DNA of 64,000 nt, from NCBI RefSeq assembly GCF_007748175.1, contig NZ_CP037422.1, forward strand, positions 1,714,528 to 1,778,527, in the 5' to 3' direction. Source of the DNA: Gimesia aquarii. Its GTDB lineage: Bacteria > Planctomycetota > Planctomycetia > Planctomycetales > Planctomycetaceae. The first letter of the stretch is position 1, and each line of letters begins with the position of its first letter. This document shows positions 55,461 through 63,438 of this stretch, one piece after another. The translations under genes and the position numbers were made by a program. Below the pieces are notes generated by a model that was given only the letters and a program-made list of their open reading frames with translations, did no database searches and was not told the DNA's origin.

Positions 55461-55967
55461 CGTGATCCTCCCTGACAGTTATTCAACGCACAGTCCTTGT
55501 GCGCAGCCCTAACAACTTAGATCGACATCAACGGACTCGGATGTGTCATCGTTTCATTCGAATCTACTCAGCAGAGATGATTTGAACACGCAAAATCGGT
55601 CAAATAAGGACAACCGTTACACTCGAATAAGAAGGCTCTTTCATATGTAAACGTTGAAAGCTGAAACGGCACTTGATCTTAGCCAGTTTTTAAATCGTTC
55701 CTGAAACGAACAACAGGAGCGAAAGCAAAACGAAACTGGGACTTTGAACAGAGTTCAAAACAGGTTGTTTTGCGAAACTTTACTGAATTCCGGTTCAAAA
55801 TGAATATTTGCTTTAGGAAAGATGAAGTCTTTAGGAAAATTCAAAACAACTGACAGATAATGATTGATTTTGAAAGAATTTGATGTTATTTTGCAAATAA
55901 TGATTGAAATGAAGCACTTTGGAAGGCATATTCTTTAGGGAATTATATCGTCTCAGGAGGAGTTTGC
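55461..55967. other. Regulatory region upstream of the BMC operon
   Basis: About 507 bases between divergent units. It holds the inverted repeat TTTGAAC-aga-GTTCAAA at 55743-55759, isolated half-sites (GTTCAAAA near 55793, TTCAAAAC near 55840), three TTTAGG repeats and two ATAATGATTGA repeats nearer the DeoR gene. Promoters for both directions should be here. No gene was seen. Confidence 0.5.
55743..55759. promoter_or_regulatory. Candidate DeoR operator upstream of the BMC operon
   Basis: TTTGAAC and GTTCAAA form a perfect 7-3-7 inverted repeat about 210 bases upstream of the regulator gene, with TTCAAAA-type half-sites at 55793 and 55840. It is a candidate site for the DeoR-family protein; the link is inferred from position. 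Confidence 0.4.
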
Positions 55968-56729
55968 ATGTCAATGTTGCTTGACGAAAGACGGGAAAGC
56001 ATCCTAAAGATTGTTGAAAACAAGGGTTTTGTGTCCCTTGTGGATTTGATGGATTCTGTGGGTGCTTCTGAATCGACCATTCGAAGGGATTTGGAGTATC
56101 TTGACGGAATCGGTCAGATTCGACGGACCCGAGGTGGGGCCGCTTACAGTGGAGAATCATTAGCTACTTTTGAAGATCGGTCTTTTATGTCTTCTGGGCA
56201 AAAAAGGCTAATTGCACAAACTGTGGCCAACATGATCTCTCCCGGAGAAGCAGTGCTTATGGATGGAGGCACAACCACTTTGGAAGTGGCCCGCCAACTG
56301 GCGGGAAAACAACTACAGGTCGTTACGAATTCACTGCCGATTGCCAACTTGTTGGTCAATCAACCCAATATCGATTTGATGTTAATCGGAGGATTTCTGT
56401 TCCCCAAAACAGGCGTCGCACTAGGCAAGACAGCAGTAGAGTCACTCAAGAGTGTCAATGTTCGACGTTTGATTATCAGTGTAGGCGGTATTACAGAAGA
56501 TGGACTTTACAACAGCAACATGCTCTTAGTGGAAACCGAACAACAAATGTTTGCAGCGGCAGAAGAAGTCATTGTTGTCACAGACAGTACCAAATTTGGT
56601 CATTCAGCACTGGCCCATTTATGCCCTCTCAGTGCAGTGGATCACATCGTTGTCGATGATGGTATTTCAGAGAAATGGAAGTCAGTCATCCAGGATGCAG
56701 GGATCGAGTTAACGGTCGTTGAAACATAA
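55968..56729 (+). CDS. DeoR-family transcriptional regulator
   Basis: A 253-residue DeoR-type repressor. The N-terminal HTH (about residues 4-57) reads LDERRESILKIVENKGFVSL then SESTIRRDLEYLDGIGQI and RRTRGGA, the family signature. The C-terminal DeoR sensor domain, related to ribose-5-phosphate isomerase, has MDGGTTTLEVARQLAGK and TNSLPIANLLVNQPNIDLML. It opens the BMC operon and is transcribed in the same direction, so autoregulation is likely. Effector is unknown, but sugar phosphates are typical for the family. AGGAGG lies eight bases before the start. Confidence 0.92.
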   Translation: MSMLLDERRESILKIVENKGFVSLVDLMDSVGASESTIRRDLEYLDGIGQIRRTRGGAAYSGESLATFEDRSFMSSGQKRLIAQTVANMISPGEAVLMDGGTTTLEVARQLAGKQLQVVTNSLPIANLLVNQPNIDLMLIGGFLFPKTGVALGKTAVESLKSVNVRRLIISVGGITEDGLYNSNMLLVETEQQMFAAAEEVIVVTDSTKFGHSALAHLCPLSAVDHIVVDDGISEKWKSVIQDAGIELTVVET

Positions 56730-56771
56730 AACACTCCATACAAAAACAGATAACTTATCCAATTCAAGAAA

Positions 56772-57491
56772 TTGAGACCCGATATTATGACACAACTTAC
56801 AAACTCCATATCACGTTCCCAGATTGAGCAACTGGTTCGTCAGGCCTTAGGACAGCAACTTGGAAGTGCAGCATCGCCTTCTTCTGCACCTAACCCCCTA
56901 GTAGTGAATATTTCCGCTCGACACATACATCTTTCACAAGAACACCTCGAAGTACTGTTTGGCAAAGGTGCTCAGTTAGAAATACAAAAAGACCTCTACC
57001 AGGAAGGCTACTTCGCCGCCACGCAGACCGTCGCCATCGTGGGTCCACGACGTCGCATGATTCCCAATGTTCGGGTCTTGGGCCCTTGCCGTGGTGATAC
57101 CCAAGTGGAACTGGCCTTTACCGACACGATTTCGCTTGGCCTGGAAGTCCCCATTCGCATCAGTGGAGACCTGGAAAACACGCCTGGTTGTGTATTGATG
57201 GGTCCTAAAGGAGTCGTCGAACTGGATAAAGGTGTCATCCGTGCGGCTCGCCACGTACATATGTCGCCCGCAGATTGTGCTCATTATGGTTGTGCCAACG
57301 GCGACAAATTGCACCTGAGGATCGAATCAAATGGCTGTACGACAGTTCTGGAAGACGTCGTCGTACGCGAAAACCCGGAAGTGAAACTCGAAGTACACAT
57401 TGATACTGATGAAGGGAACGCCGTTGATCTGGATCACGCCACTTCAGTCAAACTGTTTGTTCCTGAAGGCTGTAAATGCAAACACAGCTAA
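56772..57491 (+). CDS. pduL: PduL-type phosphate acyltransferase (phosphotransacylase)
   Basis: Converts an acyl-CoA into acyl-phosphate, recycling CoA in the compartment lumen. PduL has no relationship to Pta; it has two beta-barrel domains and zinc bound by His in [20 protein letters not shown] and [13 protein letters not shown], both present. The central part ([20 protein letters not shown]) fits. An amphipathic N-terminal helix ([18 protein letters not shown]) linked by a Ser/Pro-rich spacer is a likely encapsulation peptide. ATG at 56772 or 56787 is possible. It follows the regulator by 42 bases. Confidence 0.94.
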   Translation: MRPDIMTQLTNSISRSQIEQLVRQALGQQLGSAASPSSAPNPLVVNISARHIHLSQEHLEVLFGKGAQLEIQKDLYQEGYFAATQTVAIVGPRRRMIPNVRVLGPCRGDTQVELAFTDTISLGLEVPIRISGDLENTPGCVLMGPKGVVELDKGVIRAARHVHMSPADCAHYGCANGDKLHLRIESNGCTTVLEDVVVRENPEVKLEVHIDTDEGNAVDLDHATSVKLFVPEGCKCKHS

Positions 57492-57627
57492 TTTTGAAAT
57501 GAGAAGTAAATTCCTCTGACGATAAAGTTAGAAGAATCTCTTTAATATTGTTGAAGAACCGACTTTGGTTCTGATTTAAATGACGAACTGTTTTTTTCTT
57601 AACTATCTCTAAAAGGAGAACTGACTC

Positions 57628-57924
57628 ATGGCGAAAGCAATGGAAGCCCTGGGAATGGTGGAAACAAAAGGGCTCATCAGCCTGATTGAAGCCGCCGATG
57701 CAATGTTGAAATCTGCCAACGTACAAATGGTTGGCTGGGAAAAAGTGGGTAGTGGACTGGTCACTGCATTTGTTGTCGGTGATGTCGCTGCTGTCAAAGC
57801 TGCCGTCGATGCCGGTGCTGCTTCTGCTAGCAAAGTAGGCGAAGTTGTCAGCGTTCAAGTGATTCCACGTCCTCACGAAGAACTTGCCAGCATTCTGCCA
57901 AATAAAACTGCTGCCAAGAAATAA
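57628..57924 (+). CDS. BMC-H hexameric shell protein (1)
   Basis: A 98-residue single-domain BMC-H protein that forms hexameric tiles of the compartment facets. The N-terminus [20 protein letters not shown] and the segment [20 protein letters not shown] are standard, and [20 protein letters not shown] is the pore-side region. The end ([18 protein letters not shown]) is also typical. It is followed by a second, similar shell gene. AAAGGAG lies eight bases before the start. Forty to fifty percent of residues match the second copy by eye. Confidence 0.97.
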   Translation: MAKAMEALGMVETKGLISLIEAADAMLKSANVQMVGWEKVGSGLVTAFVVGDVAAVKAAVDAGAASASKVGEVVSVQVIPRPHEELASILPNKTAAKK

Positions 57925-58062
57925 CATAACGGGTTACCAACATTGACGGCTGAAACTCCTGAATCCGATCGTATCGATGATGAGAACCAGTTGACATTCA
58001 ACTGGTACGAGTCAACAGGTCCTTCAGCCAAACCCATCACAACTAAATATAAAGAGGACAAA

Positions 58063-58332
58063 ATGAGTTCTGAAGCCATTGGTCTTATTGAAACAAAAGG
58101 ATTGGTTGCTCAAATTGAAGCATCCGATGCCATGCTGAAAGCTGCCAACGTGACTCTGGTTGACCAGGTTCAAATTGGTGGTGCTTATGTGACAACAGTC
58201 ATCCAAGGAGATATCGGATCGGTTCGTGCTGCGGTTGACGCTGGTGCTGCCTCTGCTTCTCAAGTAGGAGAACTGGTTGGCGCCCACGTGATAGCACGTC
58301 CTGCCGAAAGTTTATTGTCACACTTTATTTAA
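58063..58332 (+). CDS. BMC-H hexameric shell protein (2)
   Basis: An 89-residue BMC-H protein (AIGLIETKGLVAQIEASDAM, AYVTTVIQGDIGSVRAAVDA, AHVIARPAESLLSHF). The start ATG 58063 has GAGGA just upstream and gives the family length. The frame remains open upstream to a TTG at 57943, which would add a 40-residue acidic extension (about half charged or polar); I prefer the ATG. The extension may be a translated leader or a second form. It is co-directional with and next to the first BMC-H gene. Confidence 0.95.
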   Translation: MSSEAIGLIETKGLVAQIEASDAMLKAANVTLVDQVQIGGAYVTTVIQGDIGSVRAAVDAGAASASQVGELVGAHVIARPAESLLSHFI

Positions 58333-58431
58333 TCAAACGTACTGTTGGTTCTTCCCGGGATTCATAAATTGTGATGAGCGGGGAACAGGATGTTGAAACA
58401 CCAGTCTTTTGTCACAGAATGGATTCCTGCA

Positions 58432-59622
58432 ATGAAAGTTCTAGTTGCTAATTTAGGTTCAACCAGTTTCAAGTATCGCTTGTTCGATATGCCCGCTGAA
58501 GTGCAACTTGCACGAGGTGGCATTGATCGTATCGGCGAAAAGCAAAGTAATTGCTTTGTGGAAATTGGTTCGCATCGGGAAGAAAACACAGACCATGTGC
58601 CCGACCATGCAGCCGCCGTCAACTTATGTTTGTCTCAATTGACCAATTCCGAATGGGGTTGTCTCAGTTCGGCTGACGAAGTTGCGGGAATTGGCTTTAA
58701 AGCGGTCTTTGCCGGAAACTTAAGTGGTGTGCGTCTGGTAGACGAAGAATTACTGACCAAGATGGAGGCGTTAGCAGATATTGCTCCTGCTCACAATCCT
58801 CCGTATGCCCGAGCGATGCGACAACTGCGTCAGGCGTTTCCTGAAATCCCGCTGGTTGCTGCATTGGAAACGGCGTTCCATGAAACCATCCCTGCCGAAA
58901 ATCGTACCTATGCCATTCCACATCAATGGCAGGAAGAATACGAAGTTCAACGTTGGGGCTTTCATGGTGCCAGTCACCGTTATATCGGCACTCGTATGGC
59001 CGAGTTGACTGGCAGAGATGACCTGCGGGTAATCTCCTGCCACTTGGGAGGAAGTAGTTCGTTGTGTGCCATGCGAGGTGGTGTCTCACAAGCCAACAGT
59101 CTGGGAATGAGTCCCCAAACAGGATTGCCTCATAATAATCGTGTAGGTGATTTTGATCCGTTTGCTCTACCAGTTCTAATTAAAGCCACCGGGAAGTCCC
59201 TGGCAGAACTATTGGAAGACCTGTCGAGCAAGGGTGGCTTATTAGGAATGAGTGGATTGAGTGGCGACTGTCGCGATCTGGAAGAAGCGGCAGCCAACGG
59301 TCATTCCAGAGCAGAGTTAGCACTCCGTGTGTTCCACTCTGCCATCCGACATTACCTGGGAGCTTACCTGACGGTACTTGGTGGCGCTGATGCGATTGTT
59401 TTCACGGGTGGAATCGGTGAAAACAGCGTGAGTTTACGAGAGAAAGTGTGTGCCAATCTGGAATGGGCGGGAATTTGTCTGGATGCTCAAAAGAATAAGT
59501 CAGCCTCAGATGAAACGGCCATTCAGGCAGATGACAGTAACGTACAAATCTGGGTGGTTCCGACGAATGAGGAGATTGTCGTCGGACGACAAACAGTGGA
59601 AGTCATCGAAGGGCGTTCGTAA
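58432..59622 (+). CDS. ackA: Acetate/propionate-type kinase of the BMC locus
   Basis: A member of the AckA family that makes ATP from an acyl-phosphate, coupling to PduL. Family motifs: [12 protein letters not shown] at the N-terminus, [31 protein letters not shown] and [16 protein letters not shown] for phosphate binding, and [17 protein letters not shown] near the end. In BMC loci this kinase may act on acetyl-, propionyl- or lactyl-phosphate; the pathway here suggests lactyl-phosphate, by inference. ATG 58432 is preferred over 58390. No encapsulation peptide is obvious at the N-terminus. Confidence 0.92.
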   Translation: MKVLVANLGSTSFKYRLFDMPAEVQLARGGIDRIGEKQSNCFVEIGSHREENTDHVPDHAAAVNLCLSQLTNSEWGCLSSADEVAGIGFKAVFAGNLSGVRLVDEELLTKMEALADIAPAHNPPYARAMRQLRQAFPEIPLVAALETAFHETIPAENRTYAIPHQWQEEYEVQRWGFHGASHRYIGTRMAELTGRDDLRVISCHLGGSSSLCAMRGGVSQANSLGMSPQTGLPHNNRVGDFDPFALPVLIKATGKSLAELLEDLSSKGGLLGMSGLSGDCRDLEEAAANGHSRAELALRVFHSAIRHYLGAYLTVLGGADAIVFTGGIGENSVSLREKVCANLEWAGICLDAQKNKSASDETAIQADDSNVQIWVVPTNEEIVVGRQTVEVIEGRS

Positions 59623-59670
59623 CGCCTGAGAGGACTGCCATCCTTTTAGGATTTTTGAGGAGTTGGTTCG

Positions 59671-59985
59671 ATGTTTATAGGACGAATTACCGGTAGCATC
59701 GTTTCGTCGCAGAAAGTTGAGACAATGGTAGGACAGTCGCTGTTCATTGTCGAACCGTTGCGCGTCAACGAAAAAGACCAAAGCGATCTGACTCCCACGG
59801 GACGCTCATTTGTCGTTGTGGACACAGTCGGAGCAGGGCAGGGTGAAGTCGTACTGTGTGTACAAGGGTCATCAGCCCGCTTCACACCAGAGACGAAAAC
59901 ACTGCCCATCGATGCCGCCATTGTTGGCATTGTTGATCAAGTCCACATTGGTTCGAATGAAATTTTTAACTCACAAGAGAAATAA
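59671..59985 (+). CDS. BMC-P pentameric shell protein (1)
   Basis: A 104-residue EutN/CcmL-type vertex protein that forms pentamers capping the shell corners. MFIGRITGSIVSSQKVETM is the usual start, and FVVVDTVGAGQGEVVLCVQG is the conserved core with the glycine-rich loop. DAAIVGIVDQVHI near the end is typical. It lies 48 bases after the kinase gene. Three BMC-P genes are present in this locus, as seen in other planctomycete-type BMCs. Confidence 0.96.
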   Translation: MFIGRITGSIVSSQKVETMVGQSLFIVEPLRVNEKDQSDLTPTGRSFVVVDTVGAGQGEVVLCVQGSSARFTPETKTLPIDAAIVGIVDQVHIGSNEIFNSQEK

Positions 59986-60009
59986 AACGATCTGAATCGG
60001 AAGCATTCC

Positions 60010-60528
60010 ATGTCCAGTCAGTTACCACAAGCCAATTTGCAGCAAATGCGCATGACCATGATGGTCATCTGGATTGCGCTCATCATGGGTGTGGTTACAT
60101 TTGGAATTGTGGTCATTATGATTGGCCTCAAAGGGGCTCCCGGCGAGGATTTACCGGTCATCACGTACGGAGGGATAGGCATAGCAGCATTGATGCTGGT
60201 CCTCAGATTTTTTGTACCGGACATGATGGCCCGTAACCAGTTTAAACAAGCCATGCAAACTGCCAAAGCAGAAGGCAACGAAGATGAAGAAGAGATGCTG
60301 GGAAAATTCTACCAGATATTCTTAACGCGTCTAATAATTGGAATGGCATTACTGGAAGGTGCCGCCTTTCTCAATCTTGTCGCCGTAATGGCAGAAAACC
60401 AGCCACTGGGCTTTGTGCCAGTTGCCATTTTATTACTGGCAATGATTGCCTCAGTACCAACGAAATCAAAACTCGACGGATGGATTCGCAACCAGATGGA
60501 AAACTATAACCTAGAAAACCAAAACTGA
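60010..60528 (+). CDS. Four-helix membrane protein inside the BMC operon
   Basis: A 172-residue protein with four likely membrane helices at roughly residues 15-39 (IWIALIMGVVTFGIVVIM), 48-70, 105-131 (IIGMALLEGAAFLNLVAVMA) and 135-152 (VPVAILLLAMIASVPT), and an acidic loop (AEGNEDEEEMLG). I do not recognise a family. It begins 24 bases after a BMC-P stop and precedes the aldehyde dehydrogenase gene, so it is part of the operon. A transport or membrane-contact role for the organelle is possible but unsupported. Confidence 0.75.
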   Translation: MSSQLPQANLQQMRMTMMVIWIALIMGVVTFGIVVIMIGLKGAPGEDLPVITYGGIGIAALMLVLRFFVPDMMARNQFKQAMQTAKAEGNEDEEEMLGKFYQIFLTRLIIGMALLEGAAFLNLVAVMAENQPLGFVPVAILLLAMIASVPTKSKLDGWIRNQMENYNLENQN

Positions 60529-60599
60529 AATTTTAATAACTGAGACAGTCGTCTTGAGTTTTCAAGCTCAAAACTGATCTGCTCCGGGAGAAACCTATT

Positions 60600-62030
60600 A
60601 TGCAGGCGACAGAAGATGCCATTCGAAGTGTCGTACATGAAGTGTTATCACAACTCAACAATCGAGGCGGTTACGGTTCCGCTTCTTCCACAGCGCATCA
60701 AAATGGTGACTGGGGTGTCTTCAATTGCGTTGACCAGGCTGTCGCTGCCGCGACTGAGGGGCAAAAACAACTGTTGAATGCTTCTCTGGAAGACCGGGCC
60801 AAGGCACTCGAGATTGTGCGTCAGATCTGTGATACCCAGGCCGATGAATTGGGTCGCCTCGAACTCGAAGAGACCAAAATTGGTCGCCTGGATCATAAGA
60901 TCGAAAAACTACACCTCATCAAAGACATACCCGGCATGGAATTTATGAAGACCGAGTCCGTTTCAGGAGATAACGGAGTCAGTCTGACAGAATTTGCCCC
61001 CTTTGGTGTGATCGGCGCGATTACTCCTGTCACGCATTCCCTGCCAACTCTGGCCTGTAACTTCATCAACATGGTTGCCTCAGGTAATACGCTGGTTGTG
61101 AATCCACACCCGGGCGGAGCAAAAGTTGCCTGTGAAGGGGTCCGACGTTTCAACAAAGCCATCTATCAGGCCACCGGTTTGCAAAATCTGGTCACGATTC
61201 TGGAAAATCCAACACTGGAAACGGCAGATGAAATCTTTAACCATCGGGGAATTCCACTCTTATGTGTGACCGGTGGTCCGGGAGTGGCTCGTGCTGCTTT
61301 GGGTGCCAAGAAGCGAGCGATTGTTGCCGGACCTGGTAACCCACCTGTTGTTGTTGACGAAACAGCAGATCTCGACAATGCTGCGAAATCGATCATCATT
61401 GGAGCTGCCTACGATAACAATTTACTCTGCATCGGCGAAAAAGAAGTCTTCGCCGTTGACAGTATCTTTAACGAGTTGATGTCTGCTATGGGACGGCATG
61501 GTGGTTATCAACTCAATTCTCAGCAGGTCGCGCAACTGACTGCTCTGGCATTCTCGCCTCCGAAAGAACCAGGAGGGCACGCTGTTCTCAATCGTGATCT
61601 GATTGGGAAAGACGCCTCGGTCCTGGCCGGCATGATTGGCGTCAGTGTTCCAGCAGGAACAGAGCTTCTTTATGGCGAAACTGATACGAACAACCCCTTC
61701 GTACCGGAAGAGCAAATGATGCCTTTCGTACCATTCGTTCGCTGCCGCAACGCAGACCACGGAATTGAACTGGCCAAGGAATTCGAACACGGATTCCGAC
61801 ACACCAGCATGATTCATTCACGAAACATTGAAGTGATTACGAAGATGGGCCGCATCATGGACACTACACTGTTTGTCCAGAACGGTCCTTGTGGAGCCGC
61901 TTTAGGTAACGGCGGAGAAGGTTACGCTTCATTCAGCATTGCCACTCCCACAGGTGAAGGGGTTACCAACCCACTGACATTCACTCGTTTCCGACGTTCC
62001 ACCACAGTGGGACACTTACGAATTATTTAA
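60600..62030 (+). CDS. CoA-acylating aldehyde dehydrogenase of the BMC (PduP/EutE-like)
   Basis: Oxidises an aldehyde, probably lactaldehyde in this pathway, to the acyl-CoA with NAD+. The first ~20 residues, [17 protein letters not shown], form an amphipathic helix typical of an encapsulation peptide, followed by a Gly/Ser linker. The catalytic Cys is about residue 277 in [23 protein letters not shown]-like [15 protein letters not shown] and [19 protein letters not shown]-like segments ([18 protein letters not shown]) are present. Length 476 is normal for the PduP/EutE group. It lies after the membrane protein gene. Confidence 0.94.
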   Translation: MQATEDAIRSVVHEVLSQLNNRGGYGSASSTAHQNGDWGVFNCVDQAVAAATEGQKQLLNASLEDRAKALEIVRQICDTQADELGRLELEETKIGRLDHKIEKLHLIKDIPGMEFMKTESVSGDNGVSLTEFAPFGVIGAITPVTHSLPTLACNFINMVASGNTLVVNPHPGGAKVACEGVRRFNKAIYQATGLQNLVTILENPTLETADEIFNHRGIPLLCVTGGPGVARAALGAKKRAIVAGPGNPPVVVDETADLDNAAKSIIIGAAYDNNLLCIGEKEVFAVDSIFNELMSAMGRHGGYQLNSQQVAQLTALAFSPPKEPGGHAVLNRDLIGKDASVLAGMIGVSVPAGTELLYGETDTNNPFVPEEQMMPFVPFVRCRNADHGIELAKEFEHGFRHTSMIHSRNIEVITKMGRIMDTTLFVQNGPCGAALGNGGEGYASFSIATPTGEGVTNPLTFTRFRRSTTVGHLRII

Positions 62031-62098
62031 TTGAGCAACGTTAGCAGAATCGAAATTCTGTTAATCAAAATCAAAACTATCTCAGGAATTAAAATCTT

Positions 62099-62356
62099 AT
62101 GTTGACAGGTCGAGTGATCGGACGAGCAACCGCAACATCCAAACATCCCAGTTTGGATGGCTGGCGCTTATTGCTGGTTCAAACCCTCGACATTAAAAGC
62201 AATGCAGAGGGTTTTCCTGAGTTGGTAATCGATGAACTGGGGTGCGGCAAAGGAGATACCGTACTGCTGACTTCTGATGGAGCTGCTGTCAGAGAGATGG
62301 TGGGCGTGAAAAACACCCCCATTCGCTGGGCGACTCTGGGTGTCATCGATCGTTAA
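62099..62356 (+). CDS. BMC-P pentameric shell protein (2)
   Basis: An 85-residue EutN/CcmL-type vertex protein. MLTGRVIGRATATSKHPSLD is the usual start and LVIDELGCGKGDTVLLTSDG is the conserved core. The end (RWATLGVIDR) matches the family. It is separated from the ALDH gene by 68 bases and is followed almost immediately by the RpiB-like gene. Shares more sequence with the third BMC-P (SKHPSLD / RKHPSLD) than with the first. Confidence 0.95.
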   Translation: MLTGRVIGRATATSKHPSLDGWRLLLVQTLDIKSNAEGFPELVIDELGCGKGDTVLLTSDGAAVREMVGVKNTPIRWATLGVIDR

Positions 62357-62390
62357 TGATAAATTTAAGAATAGAGTTAATTTGAAACTG

Positions 62391-63080
62391 ATGCAGTTTT
62401 CTGAAGAGTTGGTTAATCAGGTTGTCGACAATGTTTTGTCGGTCCTTTCCCAGCAGGGCAATGACAGGCAAGCAACGGGGAATGTACCACCTGTTTCCAC
62501 ACCTGACTCTTCAATGGTTTTGACCGAGAAAGTCATCACTGCCGATTTATTAGCAGAAAAGACAAAAGGACAAACTGCCATTGGTATTGCAGCAGGATCA
62601 CTTTTGACTCCTTCTGCGAAAGATTATCTGCGCGAGTTTCAAGTGAGTGTCCATCGTCCCACATCGGTCGTGTCTCCCTCAAAAGGGCAGGGCGCACCAT
62701 GGCGGGCCATTGTGCTCTCTCATTCAGTAGCCGTTGAGAATGCACTGGCAAAAATCGAACAACAGACCAATTCACGTTGGTCACAGGAGTTGAGTTCTTC
62801 ACTGGAAGAAGCCGTTAAGGAGACAATCAGCAGTATTTGTCGAGCCGATGCAACAGGCGTGGTTCTGTTTGCCGAAGCCGCGGAAAAAGCAGCCTGTCTG
62901 GCGAATCGAAATCAGAAAATTCGAGCTGCCGCCGTTCAGGATGTGAACCATTTACGAACCGTCATCACGCAAATGAACCCAAATCTGATTTGTGTGAATC
63001 CGGAACAGAAATCGTTTATCGAGCTGAGAAATTTAGTTAAGACGTTTGTCAATGCAGGCAATCCCACTGAGGGAAGTTAA
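62391..63080 (+). CDS. Encapsulation-tagged RpiB-like protein of the BMC locus
   Basis: A 229-residue protein with an N-terminal amphipathic helix (FSEELVNQVVDNVLSVLSQQ) and a disordered linker rich in Pro and Ser, as in other cargo. Residues ~50-90 (ITADLLAEKTKGQTAIGIAA then LTPSAKDYLREFQVSVHRPT) resemble a small domain also seen in BMC-linked proteins. The C-terminal half (GVVLFAEAAEKAACLANRNQ, NQKIRAAAVQDVNHLRTVIT, PNLICVNPE) resembles the RpiB/LacAB sugar-phosphate isomerase core, without a clear catalytic Cys/His pair. ATG 62391 starts the tag directly. Function is unknown; isomerase-like or scaffold roles are inference. Confidence 0.8.
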   Translation: MQFSEELVNQVVDNVLSVLSQQGNDRQATGNVPPVSTPDSSMVLTEKVITADLLAEKTKGQTAIGIAAGSLLTPSAKDYLREFQVSVHRPTSVVSPSKGQGAPWRAIVLSHSVAVENALAKIEQQTNSRWSQELSSSLEEAVKETISSICRADATGVVLFAEAAEKAACLANRNQKIRAAAVQDVNHLRTVITQMNPNLICVNPEQKSFIELRNLVKTFVNAGNPTEGS

Positions 63081-63100
63081 CCTGCTAAAGGAAATGAACC

Positions 63101-63382
63101 ATGAAAATCGCAGAAGTGATCGGAAAAGTGACACTTTCACGCAAGCATCCCAGTCTGGATGGTGCCCGATGGCTGATTGCGACTCCTTTAAAGACGGATG
63201 AACTCAACTCAAATAAGAAAAAGAAAACAGAACCTTTTGTTATTTACGATGAGTTAGGGGCTTCCTCTGGCAGCCAGATTGCTGTGAGCGAAGGTGCAGA
63301 AGCAGCGGCTCCTTTTCATCCTGATGTAAAACCGATTGACGCATATGTGTCAGCGATTTTGGATCAGATCGAAGTTTATTAA
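63101..63382 (+). CDS. BMC-P pentameric shell protein (3)
   Basis: A 93-residue EutN/CcmL-type vertex protein with the start MKIAEVIGKVTLSRKHPSLD, a Lys-rich loop (NSNKKKKTE) and the core FVIYDELGASSGSQIAVSEG. The end (AYVSAILDQIEVY) is typical. It is 20 bases downstream of the RpiB-like gene and 56 bases upstream of the aldolase gene. The lysine-rich insertion makes it longer than the second BMC-P. Confidence 0.95.
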   Translation: MKIAEVIGKVTLSRKHPSLDGARWLIATPLKTDELNSNKKKKTEPFVIYDELGASSGSQIAVSEGAEAAAPFHPDVKPIDAYVSAILDQIEVY

Positions 63383-63438
63383 TCGAATCACTATTACTGA
63401 AACACACATTTTTTATTTAACGTTTGGAGCCTTAGACA

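Noticed and set aside
57943-58062. TTG start for the second BMC-H protein as the main form
   Set aside because: The ATG at 58063 has GAGGA upstream and gives the standard length; the longer form is kept only as a finding.
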